Origin: Sphingobacterium sp. ML3W
GTDB lineage: Bacteria; Bacteroidota; Bacteroidia; Sphingobacteriales; Sphingobacteriaceae
Assembly: GCF_029542085.1 (NCBI RefSeq)
Contig: NZ_CP107036.1
Coordinates: 1,984,001 to 2,048,000, forward strand
Direction: 5' to 3'
Length of the DNA: 64,000 bases
The notes below the pieces were generated by a model, which worked only from the letters and a program-made list of their open reading frames with translations, was not told the origin of the DNA and made no database searches. Position 1 is the first letter of the stretch. Each line of letters opens with the position of its first letter. Position numbers and translations under genes: made by a program. This document shows, in pieces, positions 38,576 to 47,744 of the stretch.

Positions 38576-38659
38576 TAAAATGGGTAAAACACATTTTTCA
38601 ATGGTATTCCTATAATATTATCCAAATACGGCAACAGTCTAAAAAATCTCATACGAAAA

Positions 38660-38689
38660 AAGGAGCTCCCTTTATTCAGGTTGCTCCTT
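38660..38689 (-). terminator. Second terminator-like hairpin after the upstream SusD gene
   Basis: AAGGAGC (38660-38666) pairs with GCTCCTT (38683-38689). On the minus strand it is followed by five T residues. It lies between the first terminator at 38826-38855 and promoter B. Confidence 0.5.
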
Positions 38690-38825
38690 CCAGATCATAC
38701 AAAAAGCATAATATTGTCAATCTCCTAACAGGGTATTTGAATAAATTATCTGTTCTAAGATATCTACTTAACTATTTTAAAAGATCAATTGCGTTCTTGA
38801 TACTTTGCGTCTAATAACAATTGAA

Positions 38826-38855
38826 AAGCCCCTGTAACTATTTCTACAGGGACTT
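38826..38855 (-). terminator. Terminator of the SusC-SusD operon
   Basis: An 11-bp stem with one mismatch (38826-38836 with 38845-38855) lies 45 bp past the susD stop. Confidence 0.7.
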
Positions 38856-38899
38856 CTTTATAAAACAACAGTAAGTTAAAAAAGCACCACCTATACTTT

Positions 38900-40792
38900 T
38901 TACTCAACATAACCGGGGTTTTGCACTAATAATGGATTTTTTCTTATTTCATCACGAGATAAGGGAATAAAATAAAGCTGATTTTTCCAAATACGATTTT
39001 CCTTTGTATTAAACTCCTGTGGCGTATAATTGTAATCATATATGGACTCATCATGTTTATAGGTATTCGCTAACGACTTTCCTGGCTTGAACGTCGCGTC
39101 AACCTTAACAATAGTAACTTTCCGCCCTAGGGTTTCATCAGCAATAAGCCATCTTCGTGCATCAAAAAAACGTTGTTGTTCATAAGCCATTTCTATACGA
39201 CGTTCATGACGATATATCTTACGCAAGGTATTTTGATCTGTCGCCGTAATCGCAGGCATCCCCGCTCTAAATCTAATCTTGTTCAACCAGGTCTTAGCAA
39301 TTTCTGTCTCACCAAGTTCTATGCTGGCCTCTACATAATTAAATACTAATTCTGTATATCTAAAATAAGGCCAAGGTACATATTGTCTCGCCTGTGCATC
39401 GATAATATCAGGATCAGGATCTATAAATTTTCCAATATAATACCCTGTCCATGTGCCATTATGCGATTCCCTTGGTGCTTGCTTAGTATCAAGACCGGAA
39501 AACTTAGTTAAATTACCACCTACTAGTAGATCATAGGTTCCGGTCTGGATCTGATTTGCTGGATCTGCAGCGTTATTTCTCGGTTTCCAATCTGCCCCAT
39601 CGTATAAGATAGAAGCATAAAATCGTGGGTCTCTATTTTTATAGGGTGCTGTCTTATGAACGGGATTATTCCAGTCAAATTTAGTACCGTCGCTCATTTC
39701 ATAATCATCCACTAGCAGCCCCAAAGGTTGATTCCCACCCCAGCTACTATATCCATTTGGTCCATTGTCTCTCGCATGCGATGAGCTCTGTTCCGTTATA
39801 AAATAACGTGCAAAAATAACATCAGCTGCCGCTGTCACATCAATACCCGCAGCTTTGCTTCCCCCCCCCATGGCGATACTTTTATAATTTGTAATCCCCT
39901 GATTAACAGAAACAGGTTCCGTAAGGTTTAACTTATATCCTGCTCCAGCATCCATGGCTGCCTTAGCGGCAGCTTGCGCCAAACGATATCGTTCTTGCTG
40001 TGATCCAGAGGTGTAAGCTAATAATGGTAGCTTATCAGCAATATCGCCCAAATCGCTGACTTTCGTAGTCAATTTTTTACTATCGTGTAAATCACTTGCT
40101 GCATAAATGAGTGTTCTTGACTTAAGCGCCAAAATAGCAAGAGCATTCACGCGTCCCTTCTCGAGTTTTACGCCACCTAACCGTTTATAAGATTCATCAC
40201 AATCTTGTATAATCTGGTTCACACAGGCTTCATAAGTAGCACGTTCCTTTTTATACACAGTAGGATCTTCGGAATACTCGTAGCTGTTGATGATCAGTGG
40301 AACACCACCGTAATATCTCAATAATTGGTGGTAACAGTAGGCACGGATAAAATAAGCCTGCGCCAATAATTTATCTTTTGCAGGTTGATCTTTGATTCCA
40401 TTTTTGGTATCATCGGTCAATTTTTCTACCGCTATATTACTGAACCTGATATAAGTATACATGCGTTCCCACCACCTGGATGTACCACTCCAACCTTGAT
40501 TGGCTCCATTTATCGCACCTGTATTTAACAGAAGAAATGCATCTGTATGATTCCATAATGACTCATCTGTCGCGGAAGCTTGCATCTGTTCAGTAAAGCC
40601 AGAATTTGTCGCATCAAAAGCATTGTAGATGTCACTGATGAACTTTTCTGCCAGTACTGGATCCTGCCATATTGTTTCATCGGAAAATGCATTGCGGGGT
40701 GTTATATTTAAGAAATCAGTACTGCATCCTGTAGTACACAATAGCATCACAGACAAGATATAGGAAATCTTAACTTTAATTATTCTTCTCAT
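38900..40792 (-). CDS. SusD/RagB-family outer-membrane lipoprotein (second pair)
   Basis: A 630-residue lipoprotein with lipobox MLLCTTGCSTDFLNITPRN. SusD motifs are intact: AYFIRAYCYHQLLRYYGGVPL, FRYTELVFNYVEASIELGE, RHERRIEMAYEQQRFFDARRW and FIPLSRDEIRKNPLLVQNPGY at the end. It is encoded 27 bp after its SusC partner and ends the operon driven by promoter C. Confidence 0.95.
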   Translation of the reverse strand: MRRIIKVKISYILSVMLLCTTGCSTDFLNITPRNAFSDETIWQDPVLAEKFISDIYNAFDATNSGFTEQMQASATDESLWNHTDAFLLLNTGAINGANQGWSGTSRWWERMYTYIRFSNIAVEKLTDDTKNGIKDQPAKDKLLAQAYFIRAYCYHQLLRYYGGVPLIINSYEYSEDPTVYKKERATYEACVNQIIQDCDESYKRLGGVKLEKGRVNALAILALKSRTLIYAASDLHDSKKLTTKVSDLGDIADKLPLLAYTSGSQQERYRLAQAAAKAAMDAGAGYKLNLTEPVSVNQGITNYKSIAMGGGSKAAGIDVTAAADVIFARYFITEQSSSHARDNGPNGYSSWGGNQPLGLLVDDYEMSDGTKFDWNNPVHKTAPYKNRDPRFYASILYDGADWKPRNNAADPANQIQTGTYDLLVGGNLTKFSGLDTKQAPRESHNGTWTGYYIGKFIDPDPDIIDAQARQYVPWPYFRYTELVFNYVEASIELGETEIAKTWLNKIRFRAGMPAITATDQNTLRKIYRHERRIEMAYEQQRFFDARRWLIADETLGRKVTIVKVDATFKPGKSLANTYKHDESIYDYNYTPQEFNTKENRIWKNQLYFIPLSRDEIRKNPLLVQNPGYVE

Positions 40793-40819
40793 TTCAATAA
40801 ATTTTTATTTAAAATTTCG

Positions 40820-43800
40820 TTAAAAACCAACCTTTAAGCCGAAGCTGATAATTTTGTTCTGCGGGTAAAAATGACCACTGCTATTATCCGACTCTGGATC
40901 CCATATTTTTATTTTGTCAAACGTTAAGAGGTTAATTCCATTTGTATACAGCCGAACTGAACTCAACCCCATTCTTCGTACCAAGTCTGTAGGGAGGTTA
41001 TAGCCGAGTTCAACATTTTTTAATCTTACATAGTTTGTGCTTCGTATCCAATATGTATTATCTGTGGTTGTATAATAAGTGTCTGAACGATTCGTTAGAC
41101 GAGGGTCTATATCGCTGGGGTTATCAATGCTCCAACGATTTTTGTAGTTCCATTCAAAGTAGTTTCCTATCAAACCTGATACCGTAGGTCCTATTCTCCG
41201 CATACCACCGGTAGCACCTTGTATCAGTATATTGAGATCAAAACCTTTATATTGGCCACCTAGGACAAATCCGCCCGTAAAAGTTGGTGTACTATTTTTA
41301 TCCAACCTCACCCTGTCGTCACTGGTAATTTTACCGTCACCGTTGTAATCAACATATTTCATATCACCTGGCAACAATTTTCCATTTTTTAATCCTAAAG
41401 GACTGTAATCGACTTTAGTCGCGTCAATTGAAGCTTGATCTTTGAAAATGCCGTCATATAAATAAACTAGATATGAATCAGTTACTTTTCCTATCTGCTG
41501 CTGATAAGGTAAGGTATTGGCGACGTCACTAGAATATTGCACATTGTTTTTCGCATAACCGCCGTTAATGCCTATATTATAAGATAGTTCACCTACCCTA
41601 TCGTTATAGCTTAATTTGAACTCATATCCCTTATTAATGAGATTTCCCAAATTGGCTATTGGTAAATTATTTGAAATACCAGAGCTAATCGGAACAACGC
41701 CAGGATTTTTTGTAAGCACATTGGTACGTTTATTATAGAAGAAGTCTAACTCCAACGCTACTTTGCGATTCAAAAAAGATGCATCCAACCCGATATTGCT
41801 GTTGTTCGCTACTTCCCAGGTAAAATTTGAATTCGGTATCGTGCTTTCCCAAATTGTCTGGTAGAGCTTATCACCAAACACACCTTGTCCTGTATTCATT
41901 AGGGATAAATATTTATACTCTTGCAGGGATCCTCCATAGTAGGCCTCTGCTCCCATTTGGCCCCAAGATGCACGTAACTTTAAATCATTAACGAATCTAA
42001 CATTGTTTTTAAAGAAACTTTCCTCAGATACACGCCAACCGGCAGATACTCCGGGAAAGAAGCCAAATCGCTTATTGGGCGGAAAAATATAAGATCCGTC
42101 CACCCGCCAGTTAAATTCTAGAAGATATTTTTGTTGATAATCATAATTTACCCTTCCATAATAACTTAATCGCGCTCGGTCATAGGTATTTTCATTGCCC
42201 AATGTCTGGCGCTCACGATCCCCAAAATTTAGCTGCTCGATTAATGTAGAAGGAAAATCCATGCGGCTAGCGTAAAATCCATTATTGGTTACCGTCTCCC
42301 GGGTTAATCCAATCAAAGATGAAACATTGTGTGCTCCCGTAAACGTCTTCTGATAAAAAAGCATAGAAGATAAATTTATACTGAGCTGGTCTTCGGCAGC
42401 CTCCCGTAACTGAGCTTTGGGTTCAATGCCTTTGGGCACATAACCAGTAAGTACAGGAGTGACACCGTCCGCTTCAAAACTCACCTTATCCCAATTATAT
42501 AGAGTCCATGGTGTTTCCCATCGTTTCGACCGTCCCCAATACTTGTCAATTGAAGCTGTTCCTGTTAACTTTAAACCTTCTATACCTGGTATCTGAATGT
42601 CAATAGCACCTGTATTTTGCAGATAGTCACGGGTGTTTCTGTCATATCCAGTTGCATCAGTGGTAATAACAACCGGATTGGAGCCATTTTCCTTGTCAGG
42701 TCCAGGAAGTCCGTTCGGCCAAACGGCAATTTGAGTCGGAAGACTCGTAGCAAGGAAATTAAAAATTGTCCCTGCGCTTCGTGTTGGGAAATTACGCGCT
42801 TCCTCCCGGCCAGTTATGCCCAGCCTTGTCGTAACGTACTTACCTATTTTAAACTCTAGATTAGCACGTAGATCATATTGCTTATAGAATGTTGCTGAAT
42901 TCTTATAAATTGCATCTTGGTTTAAATAACCTAACGAAATTAGATATTTCGAATTTTCAGTACCACCATTAATCTGTAGATTGTGTCTTTGCTGCGGTGA
43001 CCAGTTCTTGATTGTGGATGCAAACCAATCGGTATTTGGATAACGTAAAGGGTCTGATCCATCGCTATATTTTTGTCTTTCTTCGGGAGAATACACAGGC
43101 TTAATTTTTCCGGAAGGTAAGGTATAACTTCCATCCCCTGAATTAAAAGCCTTCCAAACATCGCTCCATATCGCTGGATCTTGTGGATAGACTCCAGTTA
43201 CTTCGTTAATAATCGAGGTATATTGTTCGGAAGTCGCCATTTTAGGGGTACGGGTAGGCCGCTGTATCCCATAGGTAAAATCGTAAGATATTTTTGGTTT
43301 CCCCAGGATTCCCTGCTTGGTGGTCACTAAAATCACACCATTACCTGCACGAGAACCGTAAATAGCCGCTGACGCATCTTTTAAAACAGATACACTTTCG
43401 ACATCATTGGGATTTATACGATCGAGTCCCCCTGCTCTTTGAGGCACTCCATCAATCACTATCAATGGGCTCGTATTCCCACCTGACAGGGAATTGATTC
43501 CTCGGATACGAATGGTTGAACCGTCGCCCCCAGGCTCCCCACTGCTTTGCATTGCGGTTACTCCGGGTAACCTACCGGCAAATGAATTAGAAAGATTAAC
43601 TGACGGAGATTTAGCAAGGTCTTCGCCTTTTACCGAAGCAATAGCGCCAGATACAACGGCTTTTTTCTGCGATCCATAACCAACGACAACCACCTCATCC
43701 AATGTATTTTCATCTTCTTGGAGCTCCACTGATATGTTGTTGGACGAAGATTGAACAACTACTTCTTTGTCCTTATAACCGACAAAGCGGAAAACTAGAG

Positions 43801-44134
43801 TCGCAGAATTCCCACTAGGTAAATTTATGCTAAAATTTCCCTCTTTATCCGATGTGGTTCCTATAGTCGATCCCTTTATAATGACACTTACTCCTCGTAG
43901 GGGCAGGCCGTTTAACCCAACAACTTTTCCTCGCAACTCTCTTGTCTGAAGCCGAACCTGGTTAAGCGAAGCCTTCGTTGAACGCTGCTGGCCTTCTGAT
44001 TTCATCACCTTTACATCAAATATAGAAGCATATACACTTTCGGCACTTAATGATGCGGAGAAAGCCAAAACAAAAAATGCGTTCTTGGAGATTCTTTTTG
44101 GATTAAGCTTTATCTCTTGGATTCTTTTCACCAT
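40820..44134 (-). CDS. SusC/RagA-family TonB-dependent transporter (second pair)
   Basis: A 1104-residue outer-membrane transporter with the same layout as the first: signal (AFFVLAFSASLSAESVYAS), carboxypeptidase-regulatory-like domain (LRGKVVGLNGLPLRGVSVII), TonB-box-like DEVVVVGYGSQ, plug with LVIDGVPQR-type and ASAAIYGSRAGNGVILVTTK motifs, and a barrel ending ISFGLKVGF. The N-terminal pre-sequence resembles that of the first SusC (a basic stretch then SAS-rich hydrophobic core), so the two pairs are related but not recent duplicates. It is preceded by promoter C with a leader of roughly 180 nt. Confidence 0.96.
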   Translation of the reverse strand: MVKRIQEIKLNPKRISKNAFFVLAFSASLSAESVYASIFDVKVMKSEGQQRSTKASLNQVRLQTRELRGKVVGLNGLPLRGVSVIIKGSTIGTTSDKEGNFSINLPSGNSATLVFRFVGYKDKEVVVQSSSNNISVELQEDENTLDEVVVVGYGSQKKAVVSGAIASVKGEDLAKSPSVNLSNSFAGRLPGVTAMQSSGEPGGDGSTIRIRGINSLSGGNTSPLIVIDGVPQRAGGLDRINPNDVESVSVLKDASAAIYGSRAGNGVILVTTKQGILGKPKISYDFTYGIQRPTRTPKMATSEQYTSIINEVTGVYPQDPAIWSDVWKAFNSGDGSYTLPSGKIKPVYSPEERQKYSDGSDPLRYPNTDWFASTIKNWSPQQRHNLQINGGTENSKYLISLGYLNQDAIYKNSATFYKQYDLRANLEFKIGKYVTTRLGITGREEARNFPTRSAGTIFNFLATSLPTQIAVWPNGLPGPDKENGSNPVVITTDATGYDRNTRDYLQNTGAIDIQIPGIEGLKLTGTASIDKYWGRSKRWETPWTLYNWDKVSFEADGVTPVLTGYVPKGIEPKAQLREAAEDQLSINLSSMLFYQKTFTGAHNVSSLIGLTRETVTNNGFYASRMDFPSTLIEQLNFGDRERQTLGNENTYDRARLSYYGRVNYDYQQKYLLEFNWRVDGSYIFPPNKRFGFFPGVSAGWRVSEESFFKNNVRFVNDLKLRASWGQMGAEAYYGGSLQEYKYLSLMNTGQGVFGDKLYQTIWESTIPNSNFTWEVANNSNIGLDASFLNRKVALELDFFYNKRTNVLTKNPGVVPISSGISNNLPIANLGNLINKGYEFKLSYNDRVGELSYNIGINGGYAKNNVQYSSDVANTLPYQQQIGKVTDSYLVYLYDGIFKDQASIDATKVDYSPLGLKNGKLLPGDMKYVDYNGDGKITSDDRVRLDKNSTPTFTGGFVLGGQYKGFDLNILIQGATGGMRRIGPTVSGLIGNYFEWNYKNRWSIDNPSDIDPRLTNRSDTYYTTTDNTYWIRSTNYVRLKNVELGYNLPTDLVRRMGLSSVRLYTNGINLLTFDKIKIWDPESDNSSGHFYPQNKIISFGLKVGF

Positions 44135-44321
44135 AATATAGTAGTTTAAATGGTTATTTTGTTATCGTTTATTTAGCATGTCACAATGCTACCGCCACAA
44201 TCTTTATAAGCTGAAGGTGTAGTAACACCATGGACTCCCAAAGTAAACTTCAGGTTCCTTAGGACTAGGATCTAACTTATAAAATTTGGATACGGTAGAT
44301 TTTTGGTTATTTCACTACCAG

Positions 44322-44386
44322 CAAATGTAGCTGAAGAGGTCAGCGATTAATGAAAAAATAATACAAAAAAAAGGTAAAATCGTACA
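44322..44386 (-). promoter_or_regulatory. HTCS operator/promoter C (SusC-SusD operon)
   Basis: In gene orientation, TGTACGATTTTAC (from 44386) and TGTATTATTTT (from 44365) are 21 bp apart, with TACATTTG at 44329-44322. The spacing from half-site to box is identical to sites B and D. Confidence 0.85.
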
Positions 44387-44437
44387 AAAATGAGTTCCTA
44401 AAGAACATCGGAGGAATTAAGGACAGAAAAAATAAAA

Positions 44438-44468
44438 AACACCTCAAGATTAACATCTTTGAGGTGTT
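44438..44468 (-). terminator. Terminator of the lipoprotein metallopeptidase gene
   Basis: A 13-bp stem with one bulge (44438-44450 with 44455-44468) is followed on the minus strand by a T run. Confidence 0.8.
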
Positions 44469-44492
44469 CCAAATATTTTAAAAGGGTCCGTT

Positions 44493-46094
44493 CTAGTAAA
44501 CGCTTATTTCTGAAAGAGAAGCATTCGTTCCACCCGAGTCATGATTGGATGTAATGATAACTTTAAAATATTGGGCTACCTTAGCTGAAGGAAAATTGAT
44601 CGACTGTCCTCCGTTATAATTCAACAACTGAAATTGTCCAATATTTTCCCAATCTACATTATTTGTACTTGTCAATATTTGGATATCTTTCAACCGACGT
44701 CCATAATCTCGCTGTACAAAATTAATTCCATGGATAGTCTTTGAAGCCTTCATATCGATAATCATATAATGTGGGAAAGGTGCAGCAGGTGATGCCCATT
44801 TGGAATGCCAAAATGTTTCAGCGTTACTGTCGAAAAGCTTATAGCCACTATTTGCCGATTCTTCTGAGCTAAATGTAGCTGTCCAGGTAGATCTACTATA
44901 TACGTCGTTTCTTATGCCGAAATCAATAACGGGTAAACTATTGATATACTTATATGGAAATGAAAGTACGGAGCGGGAGCCGTTCTGATGATTTACAACA
45001 ACCGAAAGCACATAATTCTCGATATTTTTTTCTTTTATCTCGCTGATTGGCATGCTGATATTAAAGCTATCCACATCAACTGGTGAGGTGACCCATCCTG
45101 GAGCTGTATATCCGCCCGTGTTATTGCTTGGTATATGATTGAATGAAATTTCATTGATCGGATTATTACATTTTAATCTTCCCGAAACAACGATATTGCC
45201 GTTCTCATATTTGGCATAGATTCTCTTGGTTATCAAACCAGGATCTCCATAAAATGTGCCTGTTGTTGCGCTGAATAGTTGTCCTTTAATAAAGGAAGCA
45301 GCGCTGGAATGTGTAATGAACGTCGGCTTAGTTCCATAAGTATAATTTCCGCCCCCCATTAGCGAAGTTCCCATCAAAGGATCATTCTTTTCCGAAACCT
45401 TTTCGCCCGAATGCCCTGCATTTAAAGTATGTCCCAATTCGTGTAACAATCCACCAATCCATTTCATCGCCTCAAAGCCAACAGTTCCCGGCTGCCCAAG
45501 GTTATTAGCGTCCATCCCTGGATAGTCCAATGCAAAACAGTATGCATTCCATGAACTGGTGGCTCCGCTTCCATGAAAAGGCATCTTTACAAAATTCTGT
45601 ACCCGGTCAGGATCTGTTTCATTTGTCGCTGTCACTACTAATATATGCTTGCTCGTCATATCCGTTGGATGATTCTGAAAATATTGGTCGACCTCCGCCT
45701 TAATCAAATTATCATTGTAATCCCAGCCATTGCCCTGTGCAGCCTGACCACGGATGGTAATAATTTTGACCAATTGTTTGCTATCATCTTTTAACAGTCC
45801 GAAAGTTTTTTGTCCATATCCCCAATGGTTCATCCAGTTCTTATAAAAAGCCTGACCATCAATCAAAATCTTACTAAGCCTTTGTTCATAGTTTGCGTTA
45901 GGTGTAATATCGGAGGGTACAAAATATACAACATTCAAATTGTATGGATGATCAGAACTGTATACCGTGTCAATCACCGGCGGAGGATCTGTCTCATCGA
46001 CTTCCGTCATATTGATGGTTTTACAGGATATCGCAAATAAAAATAATGCGACAATTGCCATTGAAATTTTAATTTGTTTTCTCATATTTATCAT
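44493..46094 (-). CDS. Lipoprotein zinc metallopeptidase with F5/8 type C domain
   Basis: A 533-residue lipoprotein (signal IKISMAIVALFLFAISC). The N-terminal half is a metzincin-like peptidase with HELGHTLNAGH (about residue 216), the HExxHxxNxxH variant, and MGTSLMGGGNYTYG as candidate Met-turn. A beta-rich middle domain (about 290-370) precedes a C-terminal F5/8 type C carbohydrate-binding-like domain (about 385-533: WTATFSSEESANSGYKLFDS, WHSKWASP, IQILTSTNNVDWENIG). It is the first PUL gene in transcription order, alone behind promoter D. A start 9 bp downstream (MRKQIKIS) is equally likely. Peptidase activity is inferred from the motif. Confidence 0.82.
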   Translation of the reverse strand: MINMRKQIKISMAIVALFLFAISCKTINMTEVDETDPPPVIDTVYSSDHPYNLNVVYFVPSDITPNANYEQRLSKILIDGQAFYKNWMNHWGYGQKTFGLLKDDSKQLVKIITIRGQAAQGNGWDYNDNLIKAEVDQYFQNHPTDMTSKHILVVTATNETDPDRVQNFVKMPFHGSGATSSWNAYCFALDYPGMDANNLGQPGTVGFEAMKWIGGLLHELGHTLNAGHSGEKVSEKNDPLMGTSLMGGGNYTYGTKPTFITHSSAASFIKGQLFSATTGTFYGDPGLITKRIYAKYENGNIVVSGRLKCNNPINEISFNHIPSNNTGGYTAPGWVTSPVDVDSFNISMPISEIKEKNIENYVLSVVVNHQNGSRSVLSFPYKYINSLPVIDFGIRNDVYSRSTWTATFSSEESANSGYKLFDSNAETFWHSKWASPAAPFPHYMIIDMKASKTIHGINFVQRDYGRRLKDIQILTSTNNVDWENIGQFQLLNYNGGQSINFPSAKVAQYFKVIITSNHDSGGTNASLSEISVY

Positions 46095-46303
46095 TTTTGG
46101 TTATAATTTTCTAGAGTGAGAACCAAATTCCAACATAAATATCAGCTCGTAATTTTTGGGGTTTCTAGCAAGTAAGTCTAATCCAATTCCACAAGTTCGA
46201 GATTAAATAGCATTCATTTAATATCTCCTTGATTTTCAGAAAGACATGTGTTAGATTTTAATTGGTTCAACGGACTATAAAAGCTCTTAGCACATAATTA
46301 TAA

Positions 46304-46368
46304 CAAAAGTATAACGCCACTGCTTCTTTCATTAGCAATCCTGTACATATAAATAGTAAAATCGTACA
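46304..46368 (-). promoter_or_regulatory. HTCS operator/promoter D (lipoprotein metallopeptidase)
   Basis: In gene orientation, TGTACGATTTTAC (from 46368) and TGTACAGGATT (from 46347) are 21 bp apart, with TACTTTTG at 46311-46304. The predicted leader to the ATG is about 200 nt. Confidence 0.82.
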
Positions 46369-47014
46369 GAAAAGATCCAATACGTAAGAAAATCAAAAAA
46401 ACACGGGGGTATTGATGAGAGAATTATTTTATGAAAATATTTTTATTTCATATTTATCCATTGATAACGTATTTTTTCATGATGAACAATTTGAGTTCAG
46501 AAAAAAGATTCCAGATATATTCATAAATCTTATTCTTTAAATTAAAAGGTCATTTATTAATTGGATGGTATTGTAAATTTCTATAGAAACGTTCGATTGG
46601 TATTTCCCTAGAATCTACATATCTCATAAAAAACTGCTTATGCATATGAAATATCTATTAATGGTATTCACATACTACATTGTTGTATTTGCCAGCTGAA
46701 ACAAACGAAATAATGCGGAGGCATTTTGGAAAAAGCGCTCAGATATGCTGATAGTAGGTAATCTTCACACCTTTTAATAGGTAAATAAAATTTATAGATT
46801 TCTTTTTTTATTTAATTTCATTTATATAAATACATTCATAGATCTGCCGTTTTCCATTTGGTTATTATCATAGAGCTTTTGCACTTTTCACATTATAGTT
46901 TTCAACCAGCTTCTTTAACAGGTCTTAAACATAAAAATACCATATATAACCATCATACATCCGACTGCCTAGGACCGACCTAGTGAACTTCTTTAGAATT
47001 ATCTGTAAACAATC
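46369..47014. other. AT-rich gene-free stretch at the right border of the PUL
   Basis: No gene, RNA or clear hairpin is seen on either strand over about 650 bp. Confidence 0.5.
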
Positions 47015-47066
47015 TATAGAATAAATCTATATTGAAACGATTGGTTCAATATAGATTTATTCTATA
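47015..47066. promoter_or_regulatory. TetR operator palindrome 1
   Basis: Two perfect 22-bp arms (47015-47036 and 47045-47066) around an 8-bp centre. The core TTGAAACGATTGGTTCAA is shared with palindrome 2. It covers the tetR promoter, which indicates autorepression. Confidence 0.85.
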
Positions 47067-47072
47067 TCTTTG
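47041..47072 (+). promoter_or_regulatory. Promoter of the TetR gene
   Basis: TTG (47041-47043), 21 bp, TATCTTTG (47065-47072). The expected transcription start is at or next to the ATG at 47077, so the message may be leaderless. Confidence 0.65.
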
Positions 47073-47076
47073 CCTT

Positions 47077-47655
47077 ATGCCAAGAAATAAAGAGTTTGAT
47101 TACTTCGAAAAATTGGAAATAGTGCGTAACCTATTTTGGGAAAAAGGTTATCATGCAACTTCCATGAATGATATTGTAGATGCTTTAGAGCTTAACAGAA
47201 GCAGTATTTATAATACCTATGGAAATAAACATACCCTTTTCCTGAAATGTTTGGAGAATTACGCCAAAATGAAAACAGCACAATATAAGAAGGCTACTTC
47301 GTATGACGGGTCATCGTTTGAAATACTTGGCCATACCGTCCACGATGTTATGCATCAGACAATTCAGGACAAAAAAGCCTGCCTTATTATCCGTACTATC
47401 TTTGAGCTGGGAGACAGCGATCCACTTGTGAACCATCTGATTACCACTAATGCAAAGGTGCTTGAAGAAATATTCAGAACGCTTATAGAAAAATCTATAG
47501 TAGAAAATGATATTAAGCATAATATCCTACCCGAAGTGGCAGCCAGATGCATTCTTTCTTCTTTTAGTGGATTTTATAGGCATTATATCGTTTCTGGAAA
47601 AAAAGCAGAAGTAGAACAGATGATCGATTTTATGTTAAGCTCAATGCGGGCATAA
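47077..47655 (+). CDS. TetR/AcrR-family transcriptional regulator
   Basis: A 192-residue protein. The N-terminal HTH is clear (NLFWEKGYHATSMNDIVDAL, then LNRSSIYNTYGNKHTLFLKCL), with an all-helical ligand domain behind it. The start at 47077 (MPRNKEFDYFEK) is preferred over an in-frame start at 47032, because 47032 lies inside the operator palindrome and upstream of the promoter -7 box. It probably represses itself and the NTF2-like gene downstream, since both are preceded by palindromes with the same core. Confidence 0.93.
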   Translation: MPRNKEFDYFEKLEIVRNLFWEKGYHATSMNDIVDALELNRSSIYNTYGNKHTLFLKCLENYAKMKTAQYKKATSYDGSSFEILGHTVHDVMHQTIQDKKACLIIRTIFELGDSDPLVNHLITTNAKVLEEIFRTLIEKSIVENDIKHNILPEVAARCILSSFSGFYRHYIVSGKKAEVEQMIDFMLSSMRA

Positions 47656-47660
47656 AATTT

Positions 47661-47702
47661 TTTTGTTCTATTTTGAAACGATCGTTTCAAAATAGAACAA
47701 AA
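47661..47702. promoter_or_regulatory. TetR operator palindrome 2
   Basis: A perfect 42-bp palindrome centred between 47681 and 47682, core TTGAAACGATCGTTTCAA. It starts 6 bp after the tetR stop and ends 42 bp before the next gene. Confidence 0.88.
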
Positions 47703-47744
47703 CAGAATTCAAATAAAATTATACTCATTAAAATAACAATAGCG

